53,905 bases of DNA from Streptomyces griseus (lineage in GTDB: Bacteria > Actinomycetota > Actinomycetes > Streptomycetales > Streptomycetaceae): the NCBI RefSeq assembly GCF_900460065.1, contig NZ_UAVD01000040.1:1-53905 (forward strand). Reading direction: 5' to 3'. Of this stretch, positions 19,157 to 27,779 are shown in pieces. The notes under the pieces were generated by a model that saw nothing but the letters and a program-made list of their open reading frames with translations, had not been told where the DNA came from and ran no database searches. The position numbers were made by a program, and so were the translations under genes. Within the stretch, counting starts at the first letter, position 1. Each line of letters begins with the position of its first letter.

Positions 19157-20359
19157 GTGCAGCGCCTCTACGATTTCATCCGCAGACACCCGACGGGCGT
19201 CGACGTCTTCTGGGCCGTCTTCCTCCTCGGGCTCTCCGGCGTGTCGATGGTGTCGGGCATGTACGACGCCGGGCGCGAGGAGATCGTCGCGGTTCCGGTC
19301 GCGCTGGGGCTCTCCACCGTGGTGGCGCTGCGCCGCAGGGCCCCGGAGAAGATGCTGCTGCTCGCCATCCTGGTGGGCCTCGTGCAGTTGGTGTTCGACG
19401 TCAGGCCCGGCATCGGGGACTTCGCGATGCTGGTCATCACCTACACCGTCGCCACGATCGGGGAGCGCTGGGCGTCCCGGCTCGCCCTGGTCTGCAGCCT
19501 GAGCGCGGCGGCCCTGTCCCAGCTGCGGTGGGAGGCCGAGCCCGGGGGTTCCTGGGCCCAGGTGGTCTTCGTGACGATCATCATGACCGTGCCGTTCGTG
19601 CTGGCCTGGGTGCTCGGGGACTCGCTGCGGACCCGGCGGGCCTACTTCGACCAGCTGGAGGAGCGGGCCGCCCGGCTGGAGCGGGAACGGGAGGCGCAGT
19701 CCAAGGTCGCGGTCGCCGCCGAGCGGGCCCGGATCGCCCGCGAGCTGCACGACGTCGTCGCGCACAACGTGTCCGTGATGGTCGTCCAGGCCGACGGCGC
19801 CGCCTATGTCATGGACGCCGCCCCCGACCAGGCCAGGCAGGCCCTGGAGACCATCTCCAGCACCGGCCGCCAGGCGCTCGCGGAGATGCGGCGGCTGCTC
19901 GGTGTGCTGCGGACCGGTGACGCCCCGGAGAGCGGGGAGTACGTCCCCCAGCCCGATGTGGAGCAGATCGAGGACCTGGTCGCGCAGGTGCGGCAGACCG
20001 GACTGACGGTCGACTTCAAGGTGGAGGGCACGCCCCGCCCGCTGCCCAGCGGCGTGGAGCTGACCGCGTACCGGGTCGTCCAGGAGGCCCTGACCAACAC
20101 CCGCAAGCACGGCGGGCCCGACGCCGGGGCCAGCGTCCGGCTGGTCTACTTCGACGACGGCCTCGGGCTGCTGATCGAGGACGACGGCCGGGGCGCGGCG
20201 CACGAGCTGTACGAGGACGGCGGCGCGGACGGCGCCGGGCACGGGATGATCGGGATGCGGGAGCGGGTCGGCATGGTCGGCGGCACCCTGGACGCGGGGC
20301 CCCGGCCCGGCGGGGGGTTCCGGATCAGCGCCCTGCTGCCGCTGAAGCCCCCGGGCTGA
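19157..20359 (+). CDS. Sensor histidine kinase, HisKA_3/NarL-partner type
   Basis: A 400-residue membrane sensor kinase. The N-terminal ~150 residues carry four or five hydrophobic helices with little extracellular loop. A coiled linker then leads to the dimerisation/phosphoacceptor box ARIARELHDVVAHNVS (HisKA_3 type) and a HATPase_c domain with an N-box (EALTNTRKHGG), DDGRG and GMIGMRERVGMVGG. Such kinases partner NarL/FixJ regulators, and one follows at 20476. The signal is unknown. GTG 19157 is probably read from a leaderless transcript. Confidence 0.93.
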   Translation: MQRLYDFIRRHPTGVDVFWAVFLLGLSGVSMVSGMYDAGREEIVAVPVALGLSTVVALRRRAPEKMLLLAILVGLVQLVFDVRPGIGDFAMLVITYTVATIGERWASRLALVCSLSAAALSQLRWEAEPGGSWAQVVFVTIIMTVPFVLAWVLGDSLRTRRAYFDQLEERAARLEREREAQSKVAVAAERARIARELHDVVAHNVSVMVVQADGAAYVMDAAPDQARQALETISSTGRQALAEMRRLLGVLRTGDAPESGEYVPQPDVEQIEDLVAQVRQTGLTVDFKVEGTPRPLPSGVELTAYRVVQEALTNTRKHGGPDAGASVRLVYFDDGLGLLIEDDGRGAAHELYEDGGADGAGHGMIGMRERVGMVGGTLDAGPRPGGGFRISALLPLKPPG

Positions 20360-20475
20360 CCCCGCCCCTCCTGCCCCCTCCGCCACGAGCACCACGCCCA
20401 GCACCACGACCCCGACGCCCGGGCGACCCCGGCGCCACGACGATCACGACGACCCCAGGACAGGACACGATCCCC

Positions 20476-21156
20476 ATGACCACGGCCATCCGCGTGATGC
20501 TCGTCGACGACCAGGTGCTGCTGCGGACCGGTTTCCGGATGGTGCTCGCGGCCCAGCCCGACATGGAGGTCGTGGCCGAGGCCGGGGACGGGGCGGAGGC
20601 GATCGAGATCCTGCGGTCCACCGCCGTCGACGTGGTCCTGATGGACGTCCGCATGCCCCGGCTGGACGGCGTCGAGGCGACCCGTCGCATCTGCGCGCAG
20701 CAGGACCCGCCGAAGGTGCTCATCCTGACCACCTTCGACCTCGACGAGTACGCCTTCTCCGGGCTGAAGGCGGGGGCCAGCGGCTTCATGCTCAAGGACG
20801 TGCCGCCCGCCGAACTGCTCGCGGCGATCCGCTCGGTGCACAGCGGCGACGCGGTCGTCGCCCCGTCCACCACCCGCCGGCTGCTCGACCGCTTCTCGCC
20901 GATGCTGCCCAGCGGCGACAAGGAGCCGAAGAACAAGCACGTCGGCAAGCTCACCGAGCGGGAGCGGGAAGTCATGCTCCTGGTCGCCCAGGGCCTCTCC
21001 AACGGGGAGATCGCGGCCCGGCTGGTGCTCTCCGAGGCCACGGTCAAGACGCACGTCGGCCGGATCCTCACCAAGCTGAACCTCCGCGACCGGGTGCAGG
21101 TCGTCGTCCTCGCCTACGAGACCGGTCTGGTGCGGGCCGGCGGCGGCGCGGGCTGA
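20476..21156 (+). CDS. NarL/FixJ-family response regulator
   Basis: A 226-residue response regulator. The receiver domain has acidic residues D11/D12, the phosphorylation site D57 (VVLMDVRMP), Thr in LILTTF and Lys in FMLKDVPP. The C-terminal LuxR-type helix-turn-helix runs from LTEREREVMLLVAQGLSNGEIAARL to VKTHVGRILTKL. It follows the kinase gene by 116 bases on the same strand, which includes repeated CACGA-type triplets but no obvious terminator. The partners most likely form one signalling pair; target genes are not evident. Confidence 0.95.
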   Translation: MTTAIRVMLVDDQVLLRTGFRMVLAAQPDMEVVAEAGDGAEAIEILRSTAVDVVLMDVRMPRLDGVEATRRICAQQDPPKVLILTTFDLDEYAFSGLKAGASGFMLKDVPPAELLAAIRSVHSGDAVVAPSTTRRLLDRFSPMLPSGDKEPKNKHVGKLTEREREVMLLVAQGLSNGEIAARLVLSEATVKTHVGRILTKLNLRDRVQVVVLAYETGLVRAGGGAG

Positions 21157-21181
21157 ACGACGCGGCGGCGGCCGGGGCGGC

Positions 21182-22300
21182 TCAGCGCAGGACGCCCTCC
21201 AGGAAGTCGCTGCCGAGCCGGGCGACGACCGTCAGGTCCAGTTGGTGCAGGACGTAGCGGCCCCGGCGGCGCGTCGTGACCAGGCCCGCCTTCTTGAGCA
21301 CGGAGAGGTGGCGGGAGACCTCGGGGGAGGTGATCCCGTTGGAGTCGGCCAGCTCGCCGGTGGTGTACGGGGAGCGGGCCAGGTTGCGGCAGAGCCGCAT
21401 CCGCATCGGGTGGGCCAGCGCCTCCAGGCGCAGCTGGAGCTGTTCCACGGAGGCGGGCGCCGGCAGGTCGGGCAGATGGACCGGGTAGTGGATCACCGGC
21501 CGCCAGCCCGGAGCGTGCAGCACCATCAGATGCGGCCAGCCGAAGCTGGTCGGGATGAGCGTCAGGCCCCGGCCGACACCCGGGTCCACGGCGGTGGTCC
21601 GGCCCTCGGACAGTTTGTCCACGTTGATCCGGCCCGCGTCCTCGTCCAGCGTCACGGCGGCCGACACCGCCCCGACCGCGTCGGCCAGCCCCTTGCGCCG
21701 CAGCAACTCCGTCTTGTGCCGGGCGTCGGCGACCAGCTGGACGGAGACCCGGCGCCAGGTGTCGGCGAAGAACGCCTGGTCGCAGTCCTCGAAGAGGCGC
21801 CGGATCCAGCCGCGCACGGAGGCGGGGTCGGCCAGCAGCCGCCGGGTGAAGTCCATCTGCTGCGGGCCGCGCGCCGCCGCCAGGTCCAGGGCGCGGCCCC
21901 GCATCCCCGCGTCGTCCAGGGGTGACGGCGAGCCGGCCCCGTAGTGGCCGGCGCAGGTGAACTCCAGGGCCGCGGCGACGAACCGCTCGTCGTCCAGCTT
22001 GTCCAGCAGGTCCAGGTCCTCGGCGAGCGTCGCCCCGGTCGTGCCGTCACCGCCCCGGATCCCGGAGAACGGCATGAACACGTCGGAGAAGGTGTTCCGC
22101 CAGAGGAACTCCGCCTCCAGGAGCCGGTCCGCGAGGTCGGGCTCCAGGGCCGTCGCGGTCGCGGTGGCCCAGCCGTGCAGCCCCGGATGGTGGCCGGGCT
22201 CGGAGAGCGCGTGCAGGGCGAGGCCCAGCTCGGCCAGCGGGGAGGTCGCGAAAACGACGCGGTCGGCGGGGAGCCCCGCGATGTCTATGTGCACGCTCAC
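21182..22300 (-). CDS. ArsR-type winged-helix regulator with large N-terminal domain (DUF5937-like)
   Basis: A 372-residue protein. The last ~80 residues form an ArsR-like winged helix (AHPMRMRLCRNLARSPYTTGELADSNGITSPEVSRHLSVLKKAGLVTTRRRGRYVLHQL). The first ~270 residues resemble the DUF5937 domain found fused to such helices in Streptomyces and presumably sense a ligand or interact with a partner. No clustered cysteines typical of metal-sensing ArsR are seen. GTG 22300 is the assigned start. It converges with the response regulator gene across 25 bases. Confidence 0.85.
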   Translation of the reverse strand: MSVHIDIAGLPADRVVFATSPLAELGLALHALSEPGHHPGLHGWATATATALEPDLADRLLEAEFLWRNTFSDVFMPFSGIRGGDGTTGATLAEDLDLLDKLDDERFVAAALEFTCAGHYGAGSPSPLDDAGMRGRALDLAAARGPQQMDFTRRLLADPASVRGWIRRLFEDCDQAFFADTWRRVSVQLVADARHKTELLRRKGLADAVGAVSAAVTLDEDAGRINVDKLSEGRTTAVDPGVGRGLTLIPTSFGWPHLMVLHAPGWRPVIHYPVHLPDLPAPASVEQLQLRLEALAHPMRMRLCRNLARSPYTTGELADSNGITSPEVSRHLSVLKKAGLVTTRRRGRYVLHQLDLTVVARLGSDFLEGVLR

Positions 22301-22398
22301 CTCTCCATAGTGGGGGTACGCGGATGGGCCGTCGCTTCATTTGACGGGGGTCGTCAATCCGCGCGCGATGCCGCCGTGACCAGCACAGGCTGGGCCGC

Positions 22399-22641
22399 GT
22401 GAACGCCACCCAGCAGCATCTTCTCGACCTCCACCGCGCGGCCCGGCTGTCGCGGCCCGCGCCTCCGCCGCCGGGGCGCCACGACCGCTCGGTCCTGCGC
22501 GACCTGTACCGGAGCCTCCGGCGGGACCGGCAGCCCGGCGAGGCCGGTCGGACCGGTACACCCGGTCCGTACGGCACACCCGGCACACTCGGCCCGTCCG
22601 GCGTTCGGGGCCGGAACCCGGGGCCGGAAACCGGCCTGTGA
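22399..22641 (+). CDS. Small hypothetical protein with Gly-X-Y tail
   Basis: A possible 80-residue product from GTG 22399 with no recognised family. The first ~50 residues (MNATQQHLLDLHRAARL...) show normal Streptomyces codon use. The tail reads as nine consecutive Gly-X-Y triplets (GEA GRT GTP GPY GTP GTL and on). The end of the frame coincides with a CCGTCCGGCGTTCGGGG sequence resembling the dispersed repeat seen at 45938-46132, so the original 3' end may have been replaced. Whether it is translated is uncertain. Confidence 0.45.
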   Translation: MNATQQHLLDLHRAARLSRPAPPPPGRHDRSVLRDLYRSLRRDRQPGEAGRTGTPGPYGTPGTLGPSGVRGRNPGPETGL

Positions 22642-22814
22642 ACCCGGGGAGGGCCGTTCCGGCGCGGCCCCGAGGCCGGGCAGTCCCGCCCCACCGCCCC
22701 GCCACGCGGTCGCCCCGCGCCGCCGCCGCTCCGGCTCATCCACCGTCCCCGTGGGACGATCCTCACCCGGATCTTCGCCGTCGGCGCCCGCCGGGTTCCG
22801 CCCGGCCCGCGAAG

Positions 22815-22835
22815 TTATCCACAGCCTGTGGGCAG
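22815..22835. promoter_or_regulatory. DnaA-box-like palindrome upstream of the cofactor operon
   Basis: TTATCCACA at 22815-22823 equals the classical DnaA box and is followed by an imperfect inverted copy (TGTGGGCAG). Together they make the perfect core palindrome CCACAG-C-CTGTGG. It lies about 90 bases before the first gene of the DUF2520-panC-nadB-nadC-coaX operon, just upstream of a TAGCAT that could be its -10. It could be a transcription-factor operator or a DnaA site. Confidence 0.4.
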
Positions 22836-22921
22836 TGGAAGTGCTTCCCCGAAACGCTGGCGTAGCATGCAGAGAAATCGTCCGGTACCCCCCGCGGACT
22901 GGAACGGAAGGCCGTCGCCGC

Positions 22922-23872
22922 GTGAACGCATCAGTTTCGAAGGAACCCCTCGACGCGAGGGACCGCCCCGCCCGCCTCACGGTCGGCGTCGTCGGCGCGG
23001 GCCGGGTCGGGCCCGCCCTCGCCGCGTCGCTCCGGCTCGCCGGGCACCGCCCGGTCGCCGTCTCCGGCGTCTCCGACGCCTCCCGCCGCCGCGCCGCGGC
23101 CCTGCTCCCCGACGTTCCCCTGGTCGAGCCCGCCGAGGTGCTGGCCCGGGCCGAGCTGGTGCTGCTGACCGTCCCCGACGACGTGCTGCCCACCCTGGTC
23201 GAGGGCCTCGCCGAGACCGGCGCCGTGCGGCCGGGCCAGCTGCTCGTCCACACCTCCGGGCGGTACGGGGCCGGGGTCCTGGACCCCGCGCTGCGGGCCG
23301 GGGCCCTGCCGCTCGCGCTGCACCCGGCGATGACGTTCACCGGCACCGGCGTCGACGTGCAGCGGCTCGCGGGCTGCTCCTTCGGCGTCACCGCCCCCGA
23401 GGAGCTGCGGCTCGCCGCCGAGGCCCTGGTCATCGAGATGGGCGGTGAGCCGGAGTGGATCGCCGAGGAGTCCCGCCCGCTCTACCACGCGGCCCTCGCC
23501 CTCGGCGCGAACCACCTGGTCACCCTGGTCGCCCAGTCGATGGAGCTGCTGGCCAAGGCCGGGGTCGCGGCCCCCGACCGGATGCTCGGCCCGCTGCTCG
23601 GCGCGGCCCTGGACAACGCCCTGCGCTCCGGCGACGCCGCGCTGACCGGCCCGGTCGCCCGGGGTGACGCCGGCACGGTCGCCGCGCACATCGGCGAGCT
23701 GCGCGCGCACGCCCCGCAGGCGGTCGCCGGATACATCGCGATGGCCCGCGCCACGGCCGACCGGGCGCTCGCCCACGGCCTGCTCAAGGCCGAGCTGGCC
23801 GAGGACCTCCTCGTCGCCCTGGCCGACCAGGAGCGCCGCCCGGGCGGCTCCGGAACGGGGGAGCCCCGATGA
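22922..23872 (+). CDS. Rossmann-like/DUF2520 oxidoreductase
   Basis: A 316-residue protein. The N-terminal nucleotide-binding motif GVVGAGRVGPALAASL is followed by a ketopantoate-reductase/F420-dependent-reductase-like domain and an all-helical DUF2520 C-terminus. In actinobacteria this family sits next to panC; a role as an alternative ketopantoate reductase has been considered, but I cannot confirm it from sequence. GTG 22922 has GGAAGG upstream. The stop overlaps panC as ATGA (23869-23872), so it heads a coupled operon making pantothenate, NAD and CoA precursors. Confidence 0.88.
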   Translation: MNASVSKEPLDARDRPARLTVGVVGAGRVGPALAASLRLAGHRPVAVSGVSDASRRRAAALLPDVPLVEPAEVLARAELVLLTVPDDVLPTLVEGLAETGAVRPGQLLVHTSGRYGAGVLDPALRAGALPLALHPAMTFTGTGVDVQRLAGCSFGVTAPEELRLAAEALVIEMGGEPEWIAEESRPLYHAALALGANHLVTLVAQSMELLAKAGVAAPDRMLGPLLGAALDNALRSGDAALTGPVARGDAGTVAAHIGELRAHAPQAVAGYIAMARATADRALAHGLLKAELAEDLLVALADQERRPGGSGTGEPR

Positions 23873-24888
23873 CCCGCACGGCCCGGCCCGCCCTCCTGCG
23901 CACCGCCGCCGAGCTGGACGCGCTGTCCCGCCCCGCCGGGGCCGAGCGGGCCGTCGTCATGACGATGGGCGCGCTCCACCAGGGCCACGCCGCCCTGATC
24001 CGGGCCGCCCGCGCGGCGGCCGGCCCGGACGGACAGGTCGTGGCCACCGTCTTCGTGAACCCGCTCCAGTTCGGCGAGGCGGCCGACCTGGACCGCTATC
24101 CGCGCACCCTGGACGCCGACCTGGAGGTCGCCGCCGCCGCGGGGGCCGACGCGGTCTTCGCCCCCGGCGTGGACGAGGTCTACCCCGGCGGCGAGCCCCA
24201 GGTCCGGATCACCGCGGGCCCCATGGGCGAGCGACTCGAAGGCGCGGCCCGCCCCGGGCACTTCGACGGGATGCTCACCGTCGTCGCCAAGCTCCTCCAC
24301 CTCACCCGCCCCGACGAGGCGTTCTACGGGCAGAAGGACGCCCAGCAGCTCGCCCTGATCCGCCGCATGGTCCGGGACCTGAATTTCGGCGTCCGGATCA
24401 CCGGCGTCCCCACCGTCCGCGACGCGGACGGCCTGGCGCTCTCCAGCCGCAACCGCTTCCTCTCCCCGCCGGAGCGGCACACCGCGCTCGCCCTGCCCCG
24501 CGCCCTGTTCGCGGCCCGCGACCGGCTCGCCGCCCAGCAGGCCCTGCACGAGCGGGCCCGGGCCACCGCGCCCGGCGGCGACCGGGCCGCGGGACTCAAC
24601 AGGCTGGGCGAGGCCCGCGCCGCCGCCGACGCCCAGGCCGTCGCGCTGGTCCGGCCGGGCGGGGCGCCCGCCGCCGTCCGGGCCGCCGCGCGGACGGTGC
24701 TGGAGGAGGCCGCCGCCCGGGACCGGGCGCCGCTCGCCCTCGACTACCTGGCCCTGGTGGACCCGGCGGACTTCACCGAGATCCCGGACGACCGCGAGAG
24801 CGGGGAGGCGATCCTCGCCGTCGCGGCCCGGGTCGGCGACACCCGCCTCATCGACAACATCCCCCTCACCTTCGGAGCCCTGACGTGA
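23869..24888 (+). CDS. panC: Pantothenate synthetase PanC
   Basis: PanC joins pantoate and beta-alanine with ATP to make pantothenate. The ATP-binding motif H37-x-G-H40 lies in MGALHQGH; other signatures are VFVNPLQFG, FYGQKDAQQLALIRRMV and the KMSKS-equivalent SSRNRFLSP. At 339 residues it is longer than the usual ~280-310 because of an Ala/Arg-rich insertion around residues 215-265. It overlaps both neighbours by four bases (ATGA and GTGA). Confidence 0.95.
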   Translation: MTRTARPALLRTAAELDALSRPAGAERAVVMTMGALHQGHAALIRAARAAAGPDGQVVATVFVNPLQFGEAADLDRYPRTLDADLEVAAAAGADAVFAPGVDEVYPGGEPQVRITAGPMGERLEGAARPGHFDGMLTVVAKLLHLTRPDEAFYGQKDAQQLALIRRMVRDLNFGVRITGVPTVRDADGLALSSRNRFLSPPERHTALALPRALFAARDRLAAQQALHERARATAPGGDRAAGLNRLGEARAAADAQAVALVRPGGAPAAVRAAARTVLEEAAARDRAPLALDYLALVDPADFTEIPDDRESGEAILAVAARVGDTRLIDNIPLTFGALT

Positions 24889-26579
24889 CCGGAATACGGC
24901 TGACCGCCCCCGCCCCCGGCTGGGCCATCGACGCGGACGTCGTGGTGGTCGGCTCCGGCGTCGCCGGGCTGACCACCGCGCTGCGCTGCGCCGCCGCCGG
25001 TCTGGACACCGTCGTCGTCACGAAGGCCCGCCTGGACGACGGCTCGACCCGCTGGGCCCAGGGCGGCATCGCCGCGGCGCTCGGCGAGGGCGACACCCCC
25101 GAGCAGCACCTCGACGACACCCTCGTCGCGGGCGCGGGCCTCTGCGACGAGGCGGCCGTGCGCACCCTGGTCACCGAGGGCCCCGACGCCGTCCGCCGGC
25201 TGATCAGCACCGGCGCGCACTTCGACACCACCGACAGCGGGGACATCGCGCTGACCCGCGAGGGCGGCCACCACCGCCGCCGCATCGCCCACGCGGGCGG
25301 CGACGCGACCGGCGCGGAGATCTCCCGCGCCCTGGTCGGCGCGGTCCGCGAGGCCGCCCTGCACACCATCGAGAACGCGCTCGTCCTGGACCTGCTCACG
25401 GACGCCGAAGGCCGTACGGCGGGCGTCTCGCTGCACGTCATGGGCGAGGGCCAGCACGACGGCGTCGGCGCGGTCCGGGCCCCCTCGGTCGTCCTGGCCA
25501 CCGGCGGCATGGGCCAGGTGTTCTCCGCCACCACCAACCCGCCCGTCTCCACCGGCGACGGGGTGGCGCTCGCGCTGCGGGCCGGGGCGGAGGTCTCCGA
25601 CCTGGAGTTCGTCCAGTTCCATCCCACCGTGCTGTTCCTCGGCGCCGACTCCGAGGGCCAGCAGCCGCTGGTCTCCGAAGCCGTACGCGGCGAGGGCGCG
25701 CACCTCGTCGACGGCGACGGCGTCCGCTTCATGCTCGGCCAGCACGAGCTGGCCGAGCTGGCCCCCCGCGACATCGTCGCCAAGGCGATCACCCGCCGGA
25801 TGCTCGACCGGGGCGCCGAGCACATGTACCTCGACGCCCGGCACTTCGGGGCGGCCATGTGGGAGCAGCGCTTCCCCACCATCCTGGCCGCCTGCCGTTC
25901 CCACGGCATCGACCCGGTGACCGAGCCGATCCCGGTCGCCCCGGCCGCGCACTACGCCTCCGGCGGCGTCCGCACCGACCTGCGGGGCCGCACCACCGTC
26001 CCCGGCCTGTACGCCTGCGGCGAGGTCGCCTGCACCGGGGTGCACGGGGCCAACCGCCTCGCGTCCAACTCCCTCCTGGAGGGCCTGGTCTTCGCCGAGC
26101 GCATCGCCGCCGACATCGCCGAGGCCCGCCCGTCCCGCACCGAACCGGCGAACGGCCCCGGGGCGTGGGACGCCCCCGTCCCGCTGCCGGCCCCCGAGAC
26201 CCGTGCGGCGATCCAGCGCGCCATGACCCGGGGCGCCGGAGTCCTGCGCTCCGCCGACAGCCTGGCCGCCGCCGCCGAGGAGCTGGAGGCCCTGCACCGC
26301 GACGCCGCCGCCGACGCGGAGGGAGCGAGCGGCGCCAAGGCGGTCGTCCCCGGGGTCGACGCCTGGGAGGTCGCCAACCTGCTCCTGGTGTCCCGCGTCC
26401 TGGTCGCCGCCGCCCGGGACCGCGAGGAGACCCGCGGCTGCCACTGGCGCGAGGACCGGCCCGACCGCGACGACGCCCACGGCCGCCGCCACCTGGTCGT
26501 CCGTATCGCACCGGACCGCACCCCGGTCGTCCACCGTACGGAGACCGCCGCGTTCCCACCCGTACGCCCGTCGGATTGA
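24885..26579 (+). CDS. nadB: L-aspartate oxidase NadB
   Basis: NadB oxidises L-aspartate to iminoaspartate with FAD, the first step of de novo NAD synthesis. The dinucleotide motif VVVGSGVAGLTTALRCA is near the N-terminus, followed by RWAQGGIAAAL, the substrate-loop TREGGHHRRRIAHAGGDATG, and FVQFHPTVLF. HGANRLASNSLLEGLVF closes the FAD site. The 564-residue length is normal. GTG 24885 overlaps the panC stop. NadA, which uses the unstable product, is not encoded in this window. Confidence 0.96.
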   Translation: MTGIRLTAPAPGWAIDADVVVVGSGVAGLTTALRCAAAGLDTVVVTKARLDDGSTRWAQGGIAAALGEGDTPEQHLDDTLVAGAGLCDEAAVRTLVTEGPDAVRRLISTGAHFDTTDSGDIALTREGGHHRRRIAHAGGDATGAEISRALVGAVREAALHTIENALVLDLLTDAEGRTAGVSLHVMGEGQHDGVGAVRAPSVVLATGGMGQVFSATTNPPVSTGDGVALALRAGAEVSDLEFVQFHPTVLFLGADSEGQQPLVSEAVRGEGAHLVDGDGVRFMLGQHELAELAPRDIVAKAITRRMLDRGAEHMYLDARHFGAAMWEQRFPTILAACRSHGIDPVTEPIPVAPAAHYASGGVRTDLRGRTTVPGLYACGEVACTGVHGANRLASNSLLEGLVFAERIAADIAEARPSRTEPANGPGAWDAPVPLPAPETRAAIQRAMTRGAGVLRSADSLAAAAEELEALHRDAAADAEGASGAKAVVPGVDAWEVANLLLVSRVLVAAARDREETRGCHWREDRPDRDDAHGRRHLVVRIAPDRTPVVHRTETAAFPPVRPSD

Positions 26580-26717
26580 GCAGACTGGCCGGGAAGCAGC
26601 CGCACGCGGACCGCCCTGTGGGGGCCGCACCGCCGGACACCACAGGGCGGCACCGGCAGCACACGAGAAACACCCGCCCTACCCGCACCACCCGCCACGC
26701 CCCGAGGAGCCGTCACC

Positions 26718-27779
26718 GTGAGCACGCCCGAAGAGAATCCGCGCCCCACACCCGTGGACGTACCGCTGATCAGCGTCGGCGCGCCCGCGTCCTCCGCACC
26801 GGCGGGAGGCGGCTGCGGCGACGGCTGCGGCTGCGGCGGTGACGAGGGATTCGACCCCGAAGACCTGGAGTGCGGCCTGGACCCCGCGCTCGCCCTGCTG
26901 CTGGCCCGGGCGGGACTCGACCCCGTCCAGGTCGAGGACGTCGCCCATGTGGCGATCGAGGAGGACCTCGACGGCGGGGTGGACGTCACGACCGTGGCGA
27001 CCGTCCCCGAGGACGCCGTGACCACCGGGGACTTCACCGCCCGCGAGGCGGGCGTGGTGGCCGGGCTCCGGGTCGCCGAGGCGGTCCTGTCGATCGTCTG
27101 CACCGAGGAGTTCGAGGTCGAGCGGCACGTCGAGGACGGCGACCGGGTCGCCCCCGGCGAGAAGCTGCTGACCGTCACCACCCGCACCCGCGACCTGCTG
27201 ACCGGCGAGCGCAGCGCGCTGAACCTGCTCTGCCGCCTCTCGGGCATCGCGACCGCCACCCGTGCCTGGGCGGACGTGCTGGAGGGCTCCAAGGCCCAGG
27301 TCCGCGACACCCGCAAGACGACCGCGGGCCTGCGCGCGCTGGAGAAGTACGCGGTGCGCTGCGGCGGCGGCGTCAACCACCGGATGTCGCTCTCCGACGC
27401 GGCGCTGGTCAAGGACAACCACGTGATCGCCGCGGGCGGCGTGGCCGAGGCCTTCAAGCGGGTCCGCGCCGAGTTCCCCGAGCTGCCCATCGAGGTCGAG
27501 GTCGACACGATGGAGCAGGTCCGCGAGGTGCTGGACGCGGGCGTCGACCTGATCCTGCTGGACAACTTCACCCCGGCCGAGACCGCCGAGGCCGTCGCCC
27601 TCGTCGCCGGCCGGGCGATCCTGGAGTCCTCGGGCCGGCTGACCCTCGACTCGGCCCGCGCCTACGCCGACGCCGGCGTCGACTACCTCGCGGTCGGGGC
27701 GCTCACCCACTCCTCGCCGATCCTCGACATCGGCCTGGACTTCCGCGACGCCGCCGCCACCGACGGGGCCGACGCCTGA
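26718..27779 (+). CDS. nadC: Nicotinate-nucleotide pyrophosphorylase NadC with Cys/Gly-rich N-terminus
   Basis: NadC converts quinolinate and PRPP to nicotinate mononucleotide. The core has EDLDGGVDVTTVATVP, the DTRKTTAGLRALEKYAV substrate motif, GGGVNHRMSLSDAALVKDNH and the barrel end VDLILLDNF. The 353-residue protein is about 60 residues longer than typical NadC: residues ~30-45 form a CGDGCGCGGDE cluster followed by an acidic stretch. That could bind metal or an Fe-S cluster (inference). GTG 26718 follows GAGGAG (26704-26709). It is separated from nadB by 138 bases and touches coaX. Confidence 0.95.
   Translation: MSTPEENPRPTPVDVPLISVGAPASSAPAGGGCGDGCGCGGDEGFDPEDLECGLDPALALLLARAGLDPVQVEDVAHVAIEEDLDGGVDVTTVATVPEDAVTTGDFTAREAGVVAGLRVAEAVLSIVCTEEFEVERHVEDGDRVAPGEKLLTVTTRTRDLLTGERSALNLLCRLSGIATATRAWADVLEGSKAQVRDTRKTTAGLRALEKYAVRCGGGVNHRMSLSDAALVKDNHVIAAGGVAEAFKRVRAEFPELPIEVEVDTMEQVREVLDAGVDLILLDNFTPAETAEAVALVAGRAILESSGRLTLDSARAYADAGVDYLAVGALTHSSPILDIGLDFRDAAATDGADA

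Noticed and set aside
24744..26630. 628-codon minus-strand frame opposite nadB
   Set aside because: Shadow frame with no domain; nadB motifs are complete on the plus strand.
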